Part shown: positions 35,290 to 44,023 of the stretch, piece by piece
Layout: the number at the start of each line of letters is the position of its first letter
Numbering within the stretch: position 1 is the stretch's first letter
NCBI RefSeq assembly: GCF_935822925.1
Contig: NZ_CAKXZS010000024.1
Span: 223,796-287,795, forward strand
DNA length: 64,000 nucleotides
Source of the DNA: Mesorhizobium ventifaucium
GTDB taxonomy: Bacteria > Pseudomonadota > Alphaproteobacteria > Rhizobiales > Rhizobiaceae
Reading direction: 5' to 3'
The notes under the pieces: model-generated
Told to the model about the DNA's origin: nothing
Seen by the model: only the letters and a program-made list of their open reading frames with translations
Databases searched by the model: none
Made by a program: the position numbers and the translations under genes

Positions 35290-35505
35290 CTTGGGTTCCT
35301 CGCCCCACGAATGTGGGGAGAGGTGGCTCGGCGAAGCCGAGACGGAGAGGGGAACCGCGCTCTACGAAGGCCCCCTCTCCGGCCGCTTCGCGGCCACCTC
35401 TCCCCCGCTTCGCGGTGGGCGAGGAACCCAAGTCTTGAGAGTGCCGGGGACAGCACCCCCGCTGGCCTGCCGGCCATCTCCTCCGCAAGGGGGAGATCAG
35501 CAGCT
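35290..35505. repeat. Mosaic of inverted repeats between cobD and cobO
   Basis: The arms CTTGGGTTCCTCGCCCCAC (35290-35308) and its complement ending at 35432 (GAGGAACCCAAG) form a long hairpin with an internal GCGGCCGCTTCGCGGCC-type stem. A partial element at 35460-35505 (CCTGCCGGCCATCTCC, AAGGGGGAGAT) resembles half of the repeat at 27791. These fill most of the 422-nt gap; no gene was seen there. Confidence 0.8.
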
Positions 35506-35532
35506 TGGCACGCTCCTCGCATATCCAATGGC

Positions 35533-36147
35533 TCAGAACTCTATGCCTTGCTGCGCCTTCACGCCTGCGGAAAAGTGATGCTTGGTCACGCCCATCTCGG
35601 TGACCAGATCGGCGGCATCGACCAGCGCCGGCTTGGCGTTACGACCGGTGACGACGATATGCAGGTTTTCGCGCCGGCCTTTCAGCGCCGCCACCACCTT
35701 GTCCAAATCGAGGTACTCATAGCGCAGCGCGATGTTCAACTCGTCGAGCACCAGAAGGCTGATCGATGGATCGGCCATCAACTCGAGCGCTTTGGCCCAG
35801 GCGGCCTCGGCGGCGGCGATGTCGCGCCTCAGATCCTGCGTCTCCCAGGTGAAACCCTCGCCCATCGTGTACCAGACGACCCGGTCGCCGAAAGCGGCAA
35901 AGGCGTCCTTCTCGCCGGTATGCCATTTGCCCTTGATGAACTGGACGACGCCGACGCGCCTGCCGTAGCCGAGCATCCTCAGCGCCAGCCCGAAAGCGGC
36001 AGTGGTCTTGCCCTTGCCGGGGCCGGTGTTGACGATCAGCAGTCCCTTCTCGACCGTCTTGGCCGCGACCTCGGCGTCCTGCACCGCCTTGCGCTTGGCC
36101 ATTTTGGCGCGGTGGCGTTCCTCGTCCCTGTCGTCGATATCGGTCAT
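35533..36147 (-). CDS. cobO: Corrinoid adenosyltransferase (CobO/BtuR)
   Basis: This 204-residue ATP:cob(I)yrinic acid a,c-diamide adenosyltransferase has the P-loop NTGPGKGKTT (40-49), then WYTMGEGFTW, LVLDELNIALRY (Walker-B-like) and VVTGRNAKPALVD. It adds the upper 5'-deoxyadenosyl ligand to cobalt. One base separates it from the cobP stop, so they are co-transcribed under the B12 riboswitch. Length and motifs are standard. Confidence 0.95.
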   Translation of the reverse strand: MTDIDDRDEERHRAKMAKRKAVQDAEVAAKTVEKGLLIVNTGPGKGKTTAAFGLALRMLGYGRRVGVVQFIKGKWHTGEKDAFAAFGDRVVWYTMGEGFTWETQDLRRDIAAAEAAWAKALELMADPSISLLVLDELNIALRYEYLDLDKVVAALKGRRENLHIVVTGRNAKPALVDAADLVTEMGVTKHHFSAGVKAQQGIEF

Positions 36148-36148
36148 A

Positions 36149-36676
36149 TCACTTCACCTTGAGCGGCAATCCCGCCACCATCAGCAGCACCGTTTCGGCC
36201 ACGGCGGCGACCTGCTGGTTGAGCCGGCCCGCGGCATCGCGAAACCGGCGGGCAAGCGCATTGTCGGGCACGATGCCCTGCCCGACTTCGTTGCAAACCA
36301 CGAACCACGGCCCGCGCGGCCGCGACAGCACATCCGCCAGGCCTCGGCATTCGGCCTCAATGTCGCGTTCGGCCAGCATATGGTTGGTCAGCCACAGCGT
36401 CAGGCAGTCGATCAGGACGGGCCGGCCGTCAGGCAGCGCCTCGATCGCGCCGACGAGATCGAGCGGCGCGTCGATGGTCGTCCAGCCGTCGCCGCGCCGC
36501 GCCCGGTGCAGCGCGATGCGTTCGCGCATCTCGTCGTCATAGGCTTGCGCCGTGGCGATATAGGCCCACGGCGCCGGGGAGGCCATCGCCAATCTTTCGG
36601 CATGCGCGCTCTTGCCCGAGCGTGCACCGCCGATGACCAGCGTCAGCTTGCTGCCTGGAGCAGCGCGATCAGGCAA
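36149..36676 (-). CDS. cobP: Adenosylcobinamide kinase/guanylyltransferase (CobP/CobU)
   Basis: This 175-residue bifunctional enzyme phosphorylates adenosylcobinamide and transfers GMP to it. P-loop GGARSGKS is at 16-23, the likely guanylylated His is in IALHRARRG, and DCLTLWLTN and FVVCNEVGQGIVP follow. It overlaps cbtA by 8 nt and precedes cobO by one base. It is normal in length. Confidence 0.94.
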   Translation of the reverse strand: MPDRAAPGSKLTLVIGGARSGKSAHAERLAMASPAPWAYIATAQAYDDEMRERIALHRARRGDGWTTIDAPLDLVGAIEALPDGRPVLIDCLTLWLTNHMLAERDIEAECRGLADVLSRPRGPWFVVCNEVGQGIVPDNALARRFRDAAGRLNQQVAAVAETVLLMVAGLPLKVK

Positions 36677-37430
36677 GGCTATCGCGCAGGCCGGTTGCGG
36701 TGCCGCTCAAGCGGCCGCGCACCAAGCCGACGACAGCGCCGAGCACCAGCCAGAACGCCAGATTGGTCAGCGTCACCGCCACCACGAACTGGTGGTGCAG
36801 GCGTTCCGGGATCGGCGATTCGAAACTGTCGGGCTGCGGCGCGCCGACAATATGCGGCGCCACGATCAACGCCACGGCAATCACCGCCAGCGGCAGCGAC
36901 TTGCGGAAGGCGAGCAGGCCGAGACCGGCCGCGGTCACCACCACCGTCGCCGTCCACCAGATCTGGCGCTGGCTGAGATCGGCCGCCGGCATCGCCGGCA
37001 GTTCGGGCGGCAGGCCAAGGTTCGGCGCCAGCGTGAACACGGCAAAGCCGGCAAAGCCCCAGAACACGCCCTGACGCCAATTGCCGATGCCGCCGGCGAA
37101 CTCCGAAGCGGCGACCAGGATCAGCGCAAAGCCGATGCCGGTGACGACATTGGCAACGACGTTGAAGGTGAAGCGCTCGAAACCGTCGGCCGGCGCCCAG
37201 CCTTCGTCTTCCGGGACGGCAGCTTCGCCCGGTTCGGCGCGGCTCATGGCATTGGCGTCCGTGGTGTTCGCCGCGATATGGTCATGCGTGTGACCACCGC
37301 CGGCCTGTTCGTAGACTTCCGCCTTGAGGATGAGCGGCACCGTGGCAAAGGCCTGCATGCAGGCGAGAACGACGCCGGCCACAAGCCCTGCGATCGCCGC
37401 GATGAACACGACGTTGCGAAACAGTGTCAT
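36669..37430 (-). CDS. cbtA: CbtA family putative cobalt transporter subunit
   Basis: This 253-residue membrane protein has about six helices and an acidic/histidine-rich loop (GGGHTHDH near residues 45-52) that may bind cobalt. CbtA/CbtB proteins are predicted cobalt importers linked to B12 riboswitches. ATG 37430 starts a hydrophobic first helix (LFRNVVFIAAIAGLVAG). It follows cbtB by 14 nt. The transport role is predicted from association and was not shown by sequence alone. Confidence 0.9.
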   Translation of the reverse strand: MTLFRNVVFIAAIAGLVAGVVLACMQAFATVPLILKAEVYEQAGGGHTHDHIAANTTDANAMSRAEPGEAAVPEDEGWAPADGFERFTFNVVANVVTGIGFALILVAASEFAGGIGNWRQGVFWGFAGFAVFTLAPNLGLPPELPAMPAADLSQRQIWWTATVVVTAAGLGLLAFRKSLPLAVIAVALIVAPHIVGAPQPDSFESPIPERLHHQFVVAVTLTNLAFWLVLGAVVGLVRGRLSGTATGLRDSLA

Positions 37431-37444
37431 TGTGTCAGCCCTCG

Positions 37445-37624
37445 TCAGTGGCAGGGAAAGCCCATCGAATGGCGGTAGTCGTGGGCGGCATTGTGGACCG
37501 CATCGATATGCGAGAAGCCGACAAAACCCATGACGAAAACGCCGAGAAATGCAGCGAGCGCCAACTGCACGAAACGCGACTGCGAGGAGACGGAAGCGCC
37601 GAGCGAGACGGAAGCGGTATTCAT
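37445..37624 (-). CDS. cbtB: CbtB family putative cobalt transporter subunit
   Basis: This 59-residue protein has one transmembrane helix (about residues 20-38) and a C-terminal His cluster (HNAAHDYRHS...PCH) that suits metal binding. It is the first gene after the cobalamin riboswitch. AAAGGA precedes ATG 37624, and a hairpin (37638-37654) sits just before this ribosome site. Confidence 0.9.
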   Translation of the reverse strand: MNTASVSLGASVSSQSRFVQLALAAFLGVFVMGFVGFSHIDAVHNAAHDYRHSMGFPCH

Positions 37625-37637
37625 GTCTTGTCCTTTC

Positions 37638-37654
37638 GCCCTCCACCCGAGGGC
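37638..37654 (-). promoter_or_regulatory. Hairpin over the cbtB ribosome-binding region
   Basis: GCCCTC and GAGGGC pair around five bases, next to AAAGGA and ~14 nt before cbtB ATG. It could be the switching stem of the upstream cobalamin riboswitch. Confidence 0.5.
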
Positions 37655-37671
37655 ATAGAAGTCAGTTCTCC

Positions 37672-37855
37672 TGTCGCCGGCAGGTCTCCTGGCTCGCGGA
37701 TCAGCGCCCTTCCCCACCTTCCCGAAGAGATCTTCGAAGAGACTCTTCAGTGGCATATGGAGAGGACTACCGCACACAGTTGCGGGGGCAGCCACGGCAT
37801 TGGGCAAACAATTCGCCCTCACCGCATTCCCTCTTGGTTCCAAAACGGAACCGAC
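37672..37855 (-). ncRNA. Cobalamin (AdoCbl) riboswitch
   Basis: Read on the minus strand, the conserved elements are in order: GGTTCC...GGAACC hairpin (37852-37836), AGGGAATGCGGTG, GCCGTGGCTGCCCCCGCAAC, the P7-region GCCACTG, GGGAAGG, and the B12 box GAGCCAGGAGACCTGCC. This set is diagnostic. It lies ~50 nt before cbtB and should turn the cbtB-cbtA-cobP-cobO operon off when adenosylcobalamin is plentiful. Confidence 0.96.
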
Positions 37856-38008
37856 GACGGCCGCGACTATAGGCAGAATCGTGCCGCCCGGCAAACCAAA
37901 TTCCGCCAGCTACCAGCGCGAATGCGCCGTTCGGCAAACCGGCCGCCCGGCGCCGCAATTGACAATTTTTGCGGCCGGGTGTCGGCTGGCGTGTCACAGG
38001 AGCCGGTC

Positions 38009-39186
38009 ATGCAGCCCAGCCCGAGCGAGCGCGATCGCTATAATGGTTTGACGCGAGTTGAACCGACGCTGCCGTCGTCAGCCTACTGGGACGTCGAGGC
38101 CTATCAGCGCGATCTCGACGCCATCTGGTATCGAAGCTGGCTGGTCGTCTGCCGCGAGACCGACCTCGCCCAGCCGCTGGCGTTCAGGACGTTCCGTATC
38201 GGCACCCAGGAGATCGTCGTGCTGCGCGACGAGACCGGCGCGCTTCGCGCCTTCCACAACACCTGCCGACACCGCGGCTCGCAGCTCTGCCGGGAGAGCG
38301 AAGGACGGCTGAAGGCGCGGCTCATCACCTGCCCCTATCACGCCTGGTCCTATTCGCTGCGCGGCGATCTCGTACGCGTGCCGTCGAAATCGCTGCCTGA
38401 AGGCTTCGACAAGGCCGATCATCCACTCTACCGCGTGGCGCTGTCGGTGTGGCGTGGTTTTGTCTTCGTCAATCTGGCGGAAGATGCCGCCGGTACGGCC
38501 GAAACATCCTTCGATCCCGCATCCGGCAATCTCGCCAACTGGCCGCTGGAAACGCTGGTGACCGGCCATGTGCTGCGCACGGTGATGAACTGCAACTGGA
38601 AGATCTTCTGGGAGAACTTCAACGAGTGCCTGCATTGCCCAGGTGTCCACAAGGACCTGTCGAGGCTGGTGCCGATCTATGGCCGCGGCCTGATGGAGCG
38701 GCACGACGACCCCGAATGGGCCCGTCACGCCGACAATGATGCGCCGGAGTTTTCCGGCGGCCTGCGGGCCGGAGCCGAGACCTGGTCGCGCGACGGCCGC
38801 GTCCACGGCCCTGTCTTTCCCGACCTGACTTCGCCTGAGCGTGCCGCCGGACAGACTTATGCCACCAACCTGCCGTCGATATTCATCGTCGGCCACGTCG
38901 ACTATGTCAGGACCGTGCGGCTGGTGCCGCTCGGCCCGGAGCAGACCGAACTGACCGCCGAATGGCTTTTTTCGCGAGGCGCTCGCCGATCCAACGGTGG
39001 ACGTCGATAACATCGTCGCCTTCGGCCGGCAGCTGCTGGGAGGAGGACGCTGATATGCGCGATCAACCAGAAGGGCCTGCGCTCGATGCGCCACAAGGCG
39101 GGCGTGCTGATGCCGAGGAACATGATTTGCACCGCTTCCACAACTGGCTGCGTCAGCGCCACGAAGCGCTTCAGCCTAAGCCCTGA
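38009..39186 (+). pseudogene. Rieske oxygenase alpha subunit (GbcA-like), frameshifted at the 3' end
   Basis: An intact N-terminal part (to ~residue 320) has the Rieske 2Fe-2S motif CRHRG...CPYHAW (Cys86, His88, Cys108, His111) and the mononuclear iron motif NECLHCPGVH (His209, His214). It resembles glycine-betaine monooxygenase GbcA and related ring-hydroxylating oxygenases. The frame closes early at TAA 39008-39010. Four small indels are needed to restore the tail: one extra base in the T-run 38967-38972, one extra G at 39038-39040, two missing bases near 39055, and one missing G near 39113. The restored frame ends at TGA 39184-39186 with HRFHNWLRQRHEAL. These may be real decay or sequencing errors. 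No reductase gene is next to it. Confidence 0.8.
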
Positions 39187-39270
39187 CCATCGAAGGGGTT
39201 TGGCCCGCCTTCTTTTGTCCGGGGCAACCATGATAGTCGTCTTGCAGCACTGAATCAGAATTGCGAGACC

Positions 39271-40263
39271 ATGAACATTCCTACGCCGGCCGTTCAAGAC
39301 CGATCCAGGCGCATCATCACCATCGACGTCGCGCGCGGCATCGCCTTGCTTGCCATGGCGAGCTACCATTTCACCTGGGATCTCGAATTCTTCGGCTACA
39401 CCGATCCCGGCCTGACAGCCGTCGGTTGGTGGAAGTTCTACGCGCGCTGCATCGCTTCGACCTTCCTGTTCCTCGTCGGCGTCAGCCTGTTCCTCGCCCA
39501 TGGCAAACAAATCCGCTGGAACGGCTTTTGGAAACGCTTCGCCATGGTCGCCGGGGCTGCGCTCGCCATATCGGCCGCCACAAGATTTTTCACGCCCGAC
39601 AGCTTCATCTTCTTCGGCATCCTGCACGAGATCGCGCTGGCCAGCCTGCTCGGCCTGGCGTTTCTGCGGCTGCCCGCGCTGCTGACGCTGGTTGTCGCAG
39701 CTTTCGTCATCACCGCGCCGCTCTACCTCAGGTCTGAGATCTTCGATCATCCGGCCCTGTGGTGGGTCGGCCTGTCGGCAACCAACCCGCGCTCCAACGA
39801 CTATGTCCCGCTGCTTCCGTGGTTCGGCGCTGTGCTTGTCGGCATCGCAGCGGCAAAACTCGCCTCCGCTTCCGGCGTGCTGACGCGGCTGGCGGGCCTG
39901 ACGCCCGGCCGCTGGACCAATCCGCTGGTCTTTATCGGCCGGCACAGCCTCGCCTTCTATCTGATCCACCAGCCGGTGCTGATCGGCTCGGTCTGGCTGC
40001 TTTCGCAAGTCATGCCGGCACCGGTCGAAACCAGGCAAGTGACGTTCCTGAAAGAGTGCCAGACATCGTGCGAGCAATCGCGCGACACGGAGTTCTGCAC
40101 CAGCTATTGTGTGTGCATGCTCGATACGCTCGAGGGCGAAGCCACGCTTGATCGGCTCTACAGCAACGATCAGGCTGCACAATGGAAGGCGCATCTCGGC
40201 GAGCTTGCCGGCATCTGCACGGCCAAAGCCGACAGCACTTTGATGGAGGGAGGAGCACAGTGA
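39271..40263 (+). CDS. DUF1624 membrane acyltransferase-like protein
   Basis: This 330-residue inner-membrane protein of the heparan-alpha-glucosaminide N-acetyltransferase-like group starts IDVARGIALLAMASYHFTWD (18-37) and has about eight helices and IGRHSLAFYLIHQP near 228-241. Such proteins transfer acyl groups across the membrane. The ~65-residue tail is unusual: KECQTSCEQSR, EFCTSYCVCM and a final Cys, six or more cysteines. A methyltransferase gene overlaps its stop by 4 nt. The substrate is unknown. Confidence 0.85.
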   Translation: MNIPTPAVQDRSRRIITIDVARGIALLAMASYHFTWDLEFFGYTDPGLTAVGWWKFYARCIASTFLFLVGVSLFLAHGKQIRWNGFWKRFAMVAGAALAISAATRFFTPDSFIFFGILHEIALASLLGLAFLRLPALLTLVVAAFVITAPLYLRSEIFDHPALWWVGLSATNPRSNDYVPLLPWFGAVLVGIAAAKLASASGVLTRLAGLTPGRWTNPLVFIGRHSLAFYLIHQPVLIGSVWLLSQVMPAPVETRQVTFLKECQTSCEQSRDTEFCTSYCVCMLDTLEGEATLDRLYSNDQAAQWKAHLGELAGICTAKADSTLMEGGAQ

Positions 40264-40766
40264 CCGACCATCAACAGAAATCTGGGCAACTGAAACCGCG
40301 GCAGCCAAGACCCGGGCTCATACCATGGCCGCCGCTGATCTATGTCGCGGCCATCGCCGTCAGCATCGCGCTTGGCTTGCTCTATCCGCTGCCGTGGATC
40401 GGAGGCCTTTTGGGCGACATCCTGTTCGCGGCCGGCTGGGTGGCATTGTTCGGCGTCGTCTCACTCTGGTACACGGCGATCCGCACCATGATCCGGGCAA
40501 AGACGACGCTTCACCCAAACGCCGTGCCGGACCACCTGGTGACGACGGGCCCCTTCGCCGTCAGCCGCAATCCGATCTATCTGGCCAACACGCTGCTGAT
40601 GATCGGCGTCGCCCTTATCTCGGGGATCGTATGGTTCCTGCCGCTGGCGATCATCGCGGCCTTCGCAACGCAGAAAATGGCGATCGAGGGCGAGGAAAAA
40701 GTCCTGACGGCGAAATTCGGCAAGAAATACCGGGATTACGCAAAAAAGGTGCGGCGCTGGATTTGA
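40260..40766 (+). CDS. Isoprenylcysteine carboxyl methyltransferase (ICMT)-like membrane protein
   Basis: This 168-residue membrane methyltransferase-like protein has three or four helices and the C-terminal motif TGPFAVSRNPIYLANTLLM then EEKVLTAKFGKKYRDY, typical of the ICMT/PEMT fold. It starts at GTG 40260 overlapping the previous stop (GTGA), with GGAGGGAGGAGC before it. Coupling to the Cys-rich DUF1624 protein suggests joint action on one substrate. Bacterial members are mostly uncharacterised. Confidence 0.85.
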   Translation: MTDHQQKSGQLKPRQPRPGLIPWPPLIYVAAIAVSIALGLLYPLPWIGGLLGDILFAAGWVALFGVVSLWYTAIRTMIRAKTTLHPNAVPDHLVTTGPFAVSRNPIYLANTLLMIGVALISGIVWFLPLAIIAAFATQKMAIEGEEKVLTAKFGKKYRDYAKKVRRWI

Positions 40767-40769
40767 GCT

Positions 40770-41162
40770 TCAGGTGTTGACGCCGAGCTCCACCAACCGC
40801 TCGACGCAGGATTCCTCGGCCTGGTCGAGTTCGGCCAGGGTCTCTTCGAGGTCGCGGCGCTTCTGGCGCAGATCCTCGCGCTTTTCCTCGATGCGCTTGA
40901 TCATCAGGTTGAGTTGACCGACCTCCCCCGGCGGCTCCTTGTACATCTGGATGATTTCGCGGATTTCGTTGATCGAAAAGCCGAGCCTCTTGCCGCGCAT
41001 GATCTGGCGGATGAGGTGCCGGTCCGACGGGCGAAACAGCCGCGTGCGGCCGCGCCGTACCGGCTGCACCAGCCCCTCGTCCTCGTAGAAGCGCAGCGTC
41101 CGCGTCGAAACATCGAATTCGCGGGTCAGTTCGGTTATCGAATAATATTCCCGCATCATCAC
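40770..41162 (-). CDS. MerR-family transcriptional regulator
   Basis: This 130-residue MerR regulator has an N-terminal winged HTH (YSITELTREFDVSTRTLRFY at 6-25), the second helix-wing FRPSDRHLIRQIMRGKRLGFS, and a C-terminal dimerisation coiled coil (about 75-125). No metal-binding cysteine pair is seen near the end (one Cys in EESCVERLVE), so a metal ligand is not obvious. It converges on the ICMT-like gene with a 3-nt gap. Three consecutive ATG codons are available at the start. Confidence 0.9.
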   Translation of the reverse strand: MMMREYYSITELTREFDVSTRTLRFYEDEGLVQPVRRGRTRLFRPSDRHLIRQIMRGKRLGFSINEIREIIQMYKEPPGEVGQLNLMIKRIEEKREDLRQKRRDLEETLAELDQAEESCVERLVELGVNT

Positions 41163-41294
41163 CCCAAATGCCCGGCCACGCTGCGAGTTCCACCATGCGG
41201 CCTCGTTATCGTCCGCGCGCTTGTCAGAATCGGCCGATGGGCAGTTCCAAAATCTCGCATGGCATTTACGTAAAAGTCAATTGAGCGGCGTCGC

Positions 41295-42710
41295 TCACAC
41301 GCCGAACCACCAGGTGGCGAGGCCGAGAAAGGCAAAGAAGCCGACGACGTCGGTGACCGTCGTGACGAAAACCGCCGAAGCCACGGCCGGATCGATCTTG
41401 AACCGGTCGAGCAGCAGCGGGATCAGGATGCCGGCCAGTGCGGCCACGAACATGTTGATGATCATCGCCGCGGCGATGATGCCGCCCAGGTTGGGATCGC
41501 GGAACCAGGCGGCCGCGACGATGCCGATCAGGATGGCAAAGATGATGCCGTTGATGAAGCCCACCCCCATCTCGCGGCGGATGATGCGGCCGGCATTGTA
41601 GATATCAAGGTCCCTGGTCGCCAGCGCCCGCACCGTGACCGTCATGGTCTGCGAGCCGGCATTGCCGCCCATGCCCGCGACGATCGGCATCAGCACGGCC
41701 AGCGCCACGATGTGCTCGATCGTGCGGTCGAACAGGCCGATCACCGAGGCCGCCAGGAACGCCGTCAGCAGGTTGACGAGCAGCCACGGAACGCGCGAGC
41801 GCGAGGTCGAGAGGATGCTGTCCGACAGTTCTTCGTCGCCGACACCGCCCATGCGCAGCAGATCCTCCTCGGCTTCCTGCTGGATGACGTCAACCACGTC
41901 GTCGATGGTCAGCACGCCGACCAGCCGCTCGTTCTCGTCGACGACAGCAGCGGAGAGAAGGTCGTATTGTTCGAATTCGCGCGCCGCCTCTTCCTGGTCC
42001 ATCGTCGCCGGAATAGCGTGCCTGGTCTCATGCATCACCTCTTCGACCTTGATCGAGCGCTTGGTGCGCAGGATCTGGTCGAGGTCGATGGCGCCGAGCA
42101 GCTTGAAGCTCGGATCAATGACGAAAATCTGGCTGAAGCGGTCGGGAAGGTTGTTGTCCTCGCGCATGTAGTCGATGGTCTGGCCGATCGTCCAGAATGG
42201 CGGCACCGCGACGAACTCCGTCTGCATGCGGCGGCCGGCGGTCTCTTCGGGATAGTCGAGCGAGCGGCGCAGCCTGATCCGCTCGGTGAACGGCAGTTGC
42301 GACAGGATCTCGTCCTGGTCTTCCTTTTCGAGATCCTCGAGGATGTAGACCGCGTCGTCGGAATCTAGGTCCTGCACCCCCTGGGCAATCTGGGCGTTGG
42401 GCAGGCTGTCGACGATGTCGCGGCGGATCGCCTCATCGACCTCGGTCAGCGCGGAAAAGTCGAAGTCGGCGCCCAACAATTCGACCAGCGCGCGGCGCTG
42501 TTCGGGATGAAGCGCCTCGATCAGGTCGCCGAGTTCCGATTGGTGCAGGTCGTCGACTTCACGCTTCAGCGTCAGCGTGTCGCGATCGGCGATCGCGGCG
42601 CCGATCGCGGCAAGGAACGATGACAGAATGGCGCCGTCCTCGCCATAAATGTCGGCGTGGCTGTCCTCAGCGGCCCTGGCGCCGGTCGTCTGTTCGTCCT
42701 GGCCTTCCAC
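41295..42710 (-). CDS. mgtE: Magnesium transporter MgtE
   Basis: This 471-residue Mg2+ channel has an N-terminal superhelical domain (to ~165), two CBS domains (~170-295) that sense Mg2+, and five C-terminal helices with ALAVLMPIVAGMGGNAGSQT, the pore-forming signature. GTG 42710 with GGAGG six bases before it is the likely start. Length and order are normal. It lies apart from neighbouring genes and has a palindromic repeat upstream. Confidence 0.93.
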   Translation of the reverse strand: MEGQDEQTTGARAAEDSHADIYGEDGAILSSFLAAIGAAIADRDTLTLKREVDDLHQSELGDLIEALHPEQRRALVELLGADFDFSALTEVDEAIRRDIVDSLPNAQIAQGVQDLDSDDAVYILEDLEKEDQDEILSQLPFTERIRLRRSLDYPEETAGRRMQTEFVAVPPFWTIGQTIDYMREDNNLPDRFSQIFVIDPSFKLLGAIDLDQILRTKRSIKVEEVMHETRHAIPATMDQEEAAREFEQYDLLSAAVVDENERLVGVLTIDDVVDVIQQEAEEDLLRMGGVGDEELSDSILSTSRSRVPWLLVNLLTAFLAASVIGLFDRTIEHIVALAVLMPIVAGMGGNAGSQTMTVTVRALATRDLDIYNAGRIIRREMGVGFINGIIFAILIGIVAAAWFRDPNLGGIIAAAMIINMFVAALAGILIPLLLDRFKIDPAVASAVFVTTVTDVVGFFAFLGLATWWFGV

Positions 42711-42758
42711 CAGCGCCTCCCGCCATCGGTATTCCGGAAAAGGTGCCTGTCACGTCTA

Positions 42759-42808
42759 GAGCATCGAGCCCAAAAGTGGAAACCGGTTTTGGGGAAAATC
42801 CGATGCTC
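42759..42808. repeat. Palindromic repeat upstream of mgtE
   Basis: The arms GAGCATCG (42759-42766) and CGATGCTC (42801-42808) enclose AGTGGAAACCGGTTTTGGG, the same core as the repeat at 11233. The rest of the gap to mipA (to 43137) shows no other gene. Confidence 0.75.
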
Positions 42809-43137
42809 AAACACAAAGATAGGGCGGCGACACGATTCCGACTTGGGAGTCCGCCACTCCGATGGCGCAACGCGCGGAAATATCAGACGAAAATGCGTCC
42901 TGTCCTGTGGGGAGGCGAAGGCCGATGCAACTTGGATTAGCGGACGGGAGATCGCTTACTCCTGATCGTCCGAAGCGGGAACGGATCGATCATCTGGCAT
43001 CATCGCTCTCTCGTAGAGACGCCAAGATGAAACCACGATTGCGCAACAAAACTTAACATCACTTCACGCATGCGGCCACTTTCATCTGAAATGGTGAGAG
43101 CATCGGAGGCTTATCGCCTCGCTATACTGGAGCACGC

Positions 43138-43998
43138 ATGTTCGCCAAAATGGACTCTGGAAAGTTTGCCGGCCGGGCATCCCTTGCAGCGATGGCCATC
43201 CTGTTTTCAACGCCTCCGGGAATAGCACTTGCCGCCGACGCTATTGCCGTGAATTCGGATGATTTCAGCCTGCCGCCGCCTGAACCTTCTCGTTTCGCCC
43301 GTTTCGAGCAAAAACTGTCCGACTGGCATGTCGACTTGGGCGGCGGCGCGATCATCGTTCCAAAGTACGAGGGCAGTGACGAGTTCAAGATCATGCCGGT
43401 GCCCTTTGTCACGGCGACATTCCGCGATGTGGTAACGATTGATCCGACAGGCGCCGACATTGCCATCTATAAACAAGACCGGTTCGAATTCAGCGCGCGG
43501 CTTGGTTATGAAATGGGCCGCGATGAAGACGATGGCGACCGTCTGCGCGGGCTGGGAGACATCGGCATGGGCGCCACCGTCGGAGCGAAGGCCGCCGTGA
43601 ATTTCGGCCCGGCTGAAATCTTCGCGCAAGTGGACAAGACCATCGGCGGCAGCGATGGCCTGGTGGGTGAGGTCGGGATCGAGGTCAGACAGCCACTGTC
43701 CCAATCATTGATGATCAGCGCCAGCGCTTCCGCCGTTTTCGCCGACGAAAATCATATGCAGGCCTGTTTCGGCGTCACGCCGGAACAATCGGCTCGCTCT
43801 GGACTGGCGCGCTACGATGCCGGCGCCGGGTTGAAGCGCGCCGATTTTTCGGTCTCCGCCACATATCTGCTCAACCAGAACTGGATGCTTCGTGGCGAAG
43901 CGGGAATCGGCGTTCTCGTGGGTGACGCCGCCGACAGTCCGATCGTCGTCGAAAAGATTCAGCCTTCAGGCATGCTTCTCGTCGGCTATCGGATCTGA
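43138..43998 (+). CDS. MipA/OmpV family outer-membrane protein
   Basis: This 286-residue protein has a signal peptide (about 1-33, ending IALAADA) and beta-barrel-like alternating strands; VDLGGGAIIVPKYEGSDEFK (near 63-82) and the C-terminal LLVGYRI are typical of the MipA/OmpV family of outer-membrane scaffolds. GGAG stands before ATG 43138. It lies just upstream of a broken two-component system, a pairing often seen in proteobacteria, and may have been its target. Its function is not known. Confidence 0.88.
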   Translation: MFAKMDSGKFAGRASLAAMAILFSTPPGIALAADAIAVNSDDFSLPPPEPSRFARFEQKLSDWHVDLGGGAIIVPKYEGSDEFKIMPVPFVTATFRDVVTIDPTGADIAIYKQDRFEFSARLGYEMGRDEDDGDRLRGLGDIGMGATVGAKAAVNFGPAEIFAQVDKTIGGSDGLVGEVGIEVRQPLSQSLMISASASAVFADENHMQACFGVTPEQSARSGLARYDAGAGLKRADFSVSATYLLNQNWMLRGEAGIGVLVGDAADSPIVVEKIQPSGMLLVGYRI

Positions 43999-44023
43999 CC
44001 GCACACAGGTACCAGTCCAGGCA

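Noticed and set aside
35163..35528. Two minus-strand frames of about 100-120 codons between cobD and cobO
   Set aside because: They consist of the inverted-repeat mosaic; no ribosome site or domain supports them.
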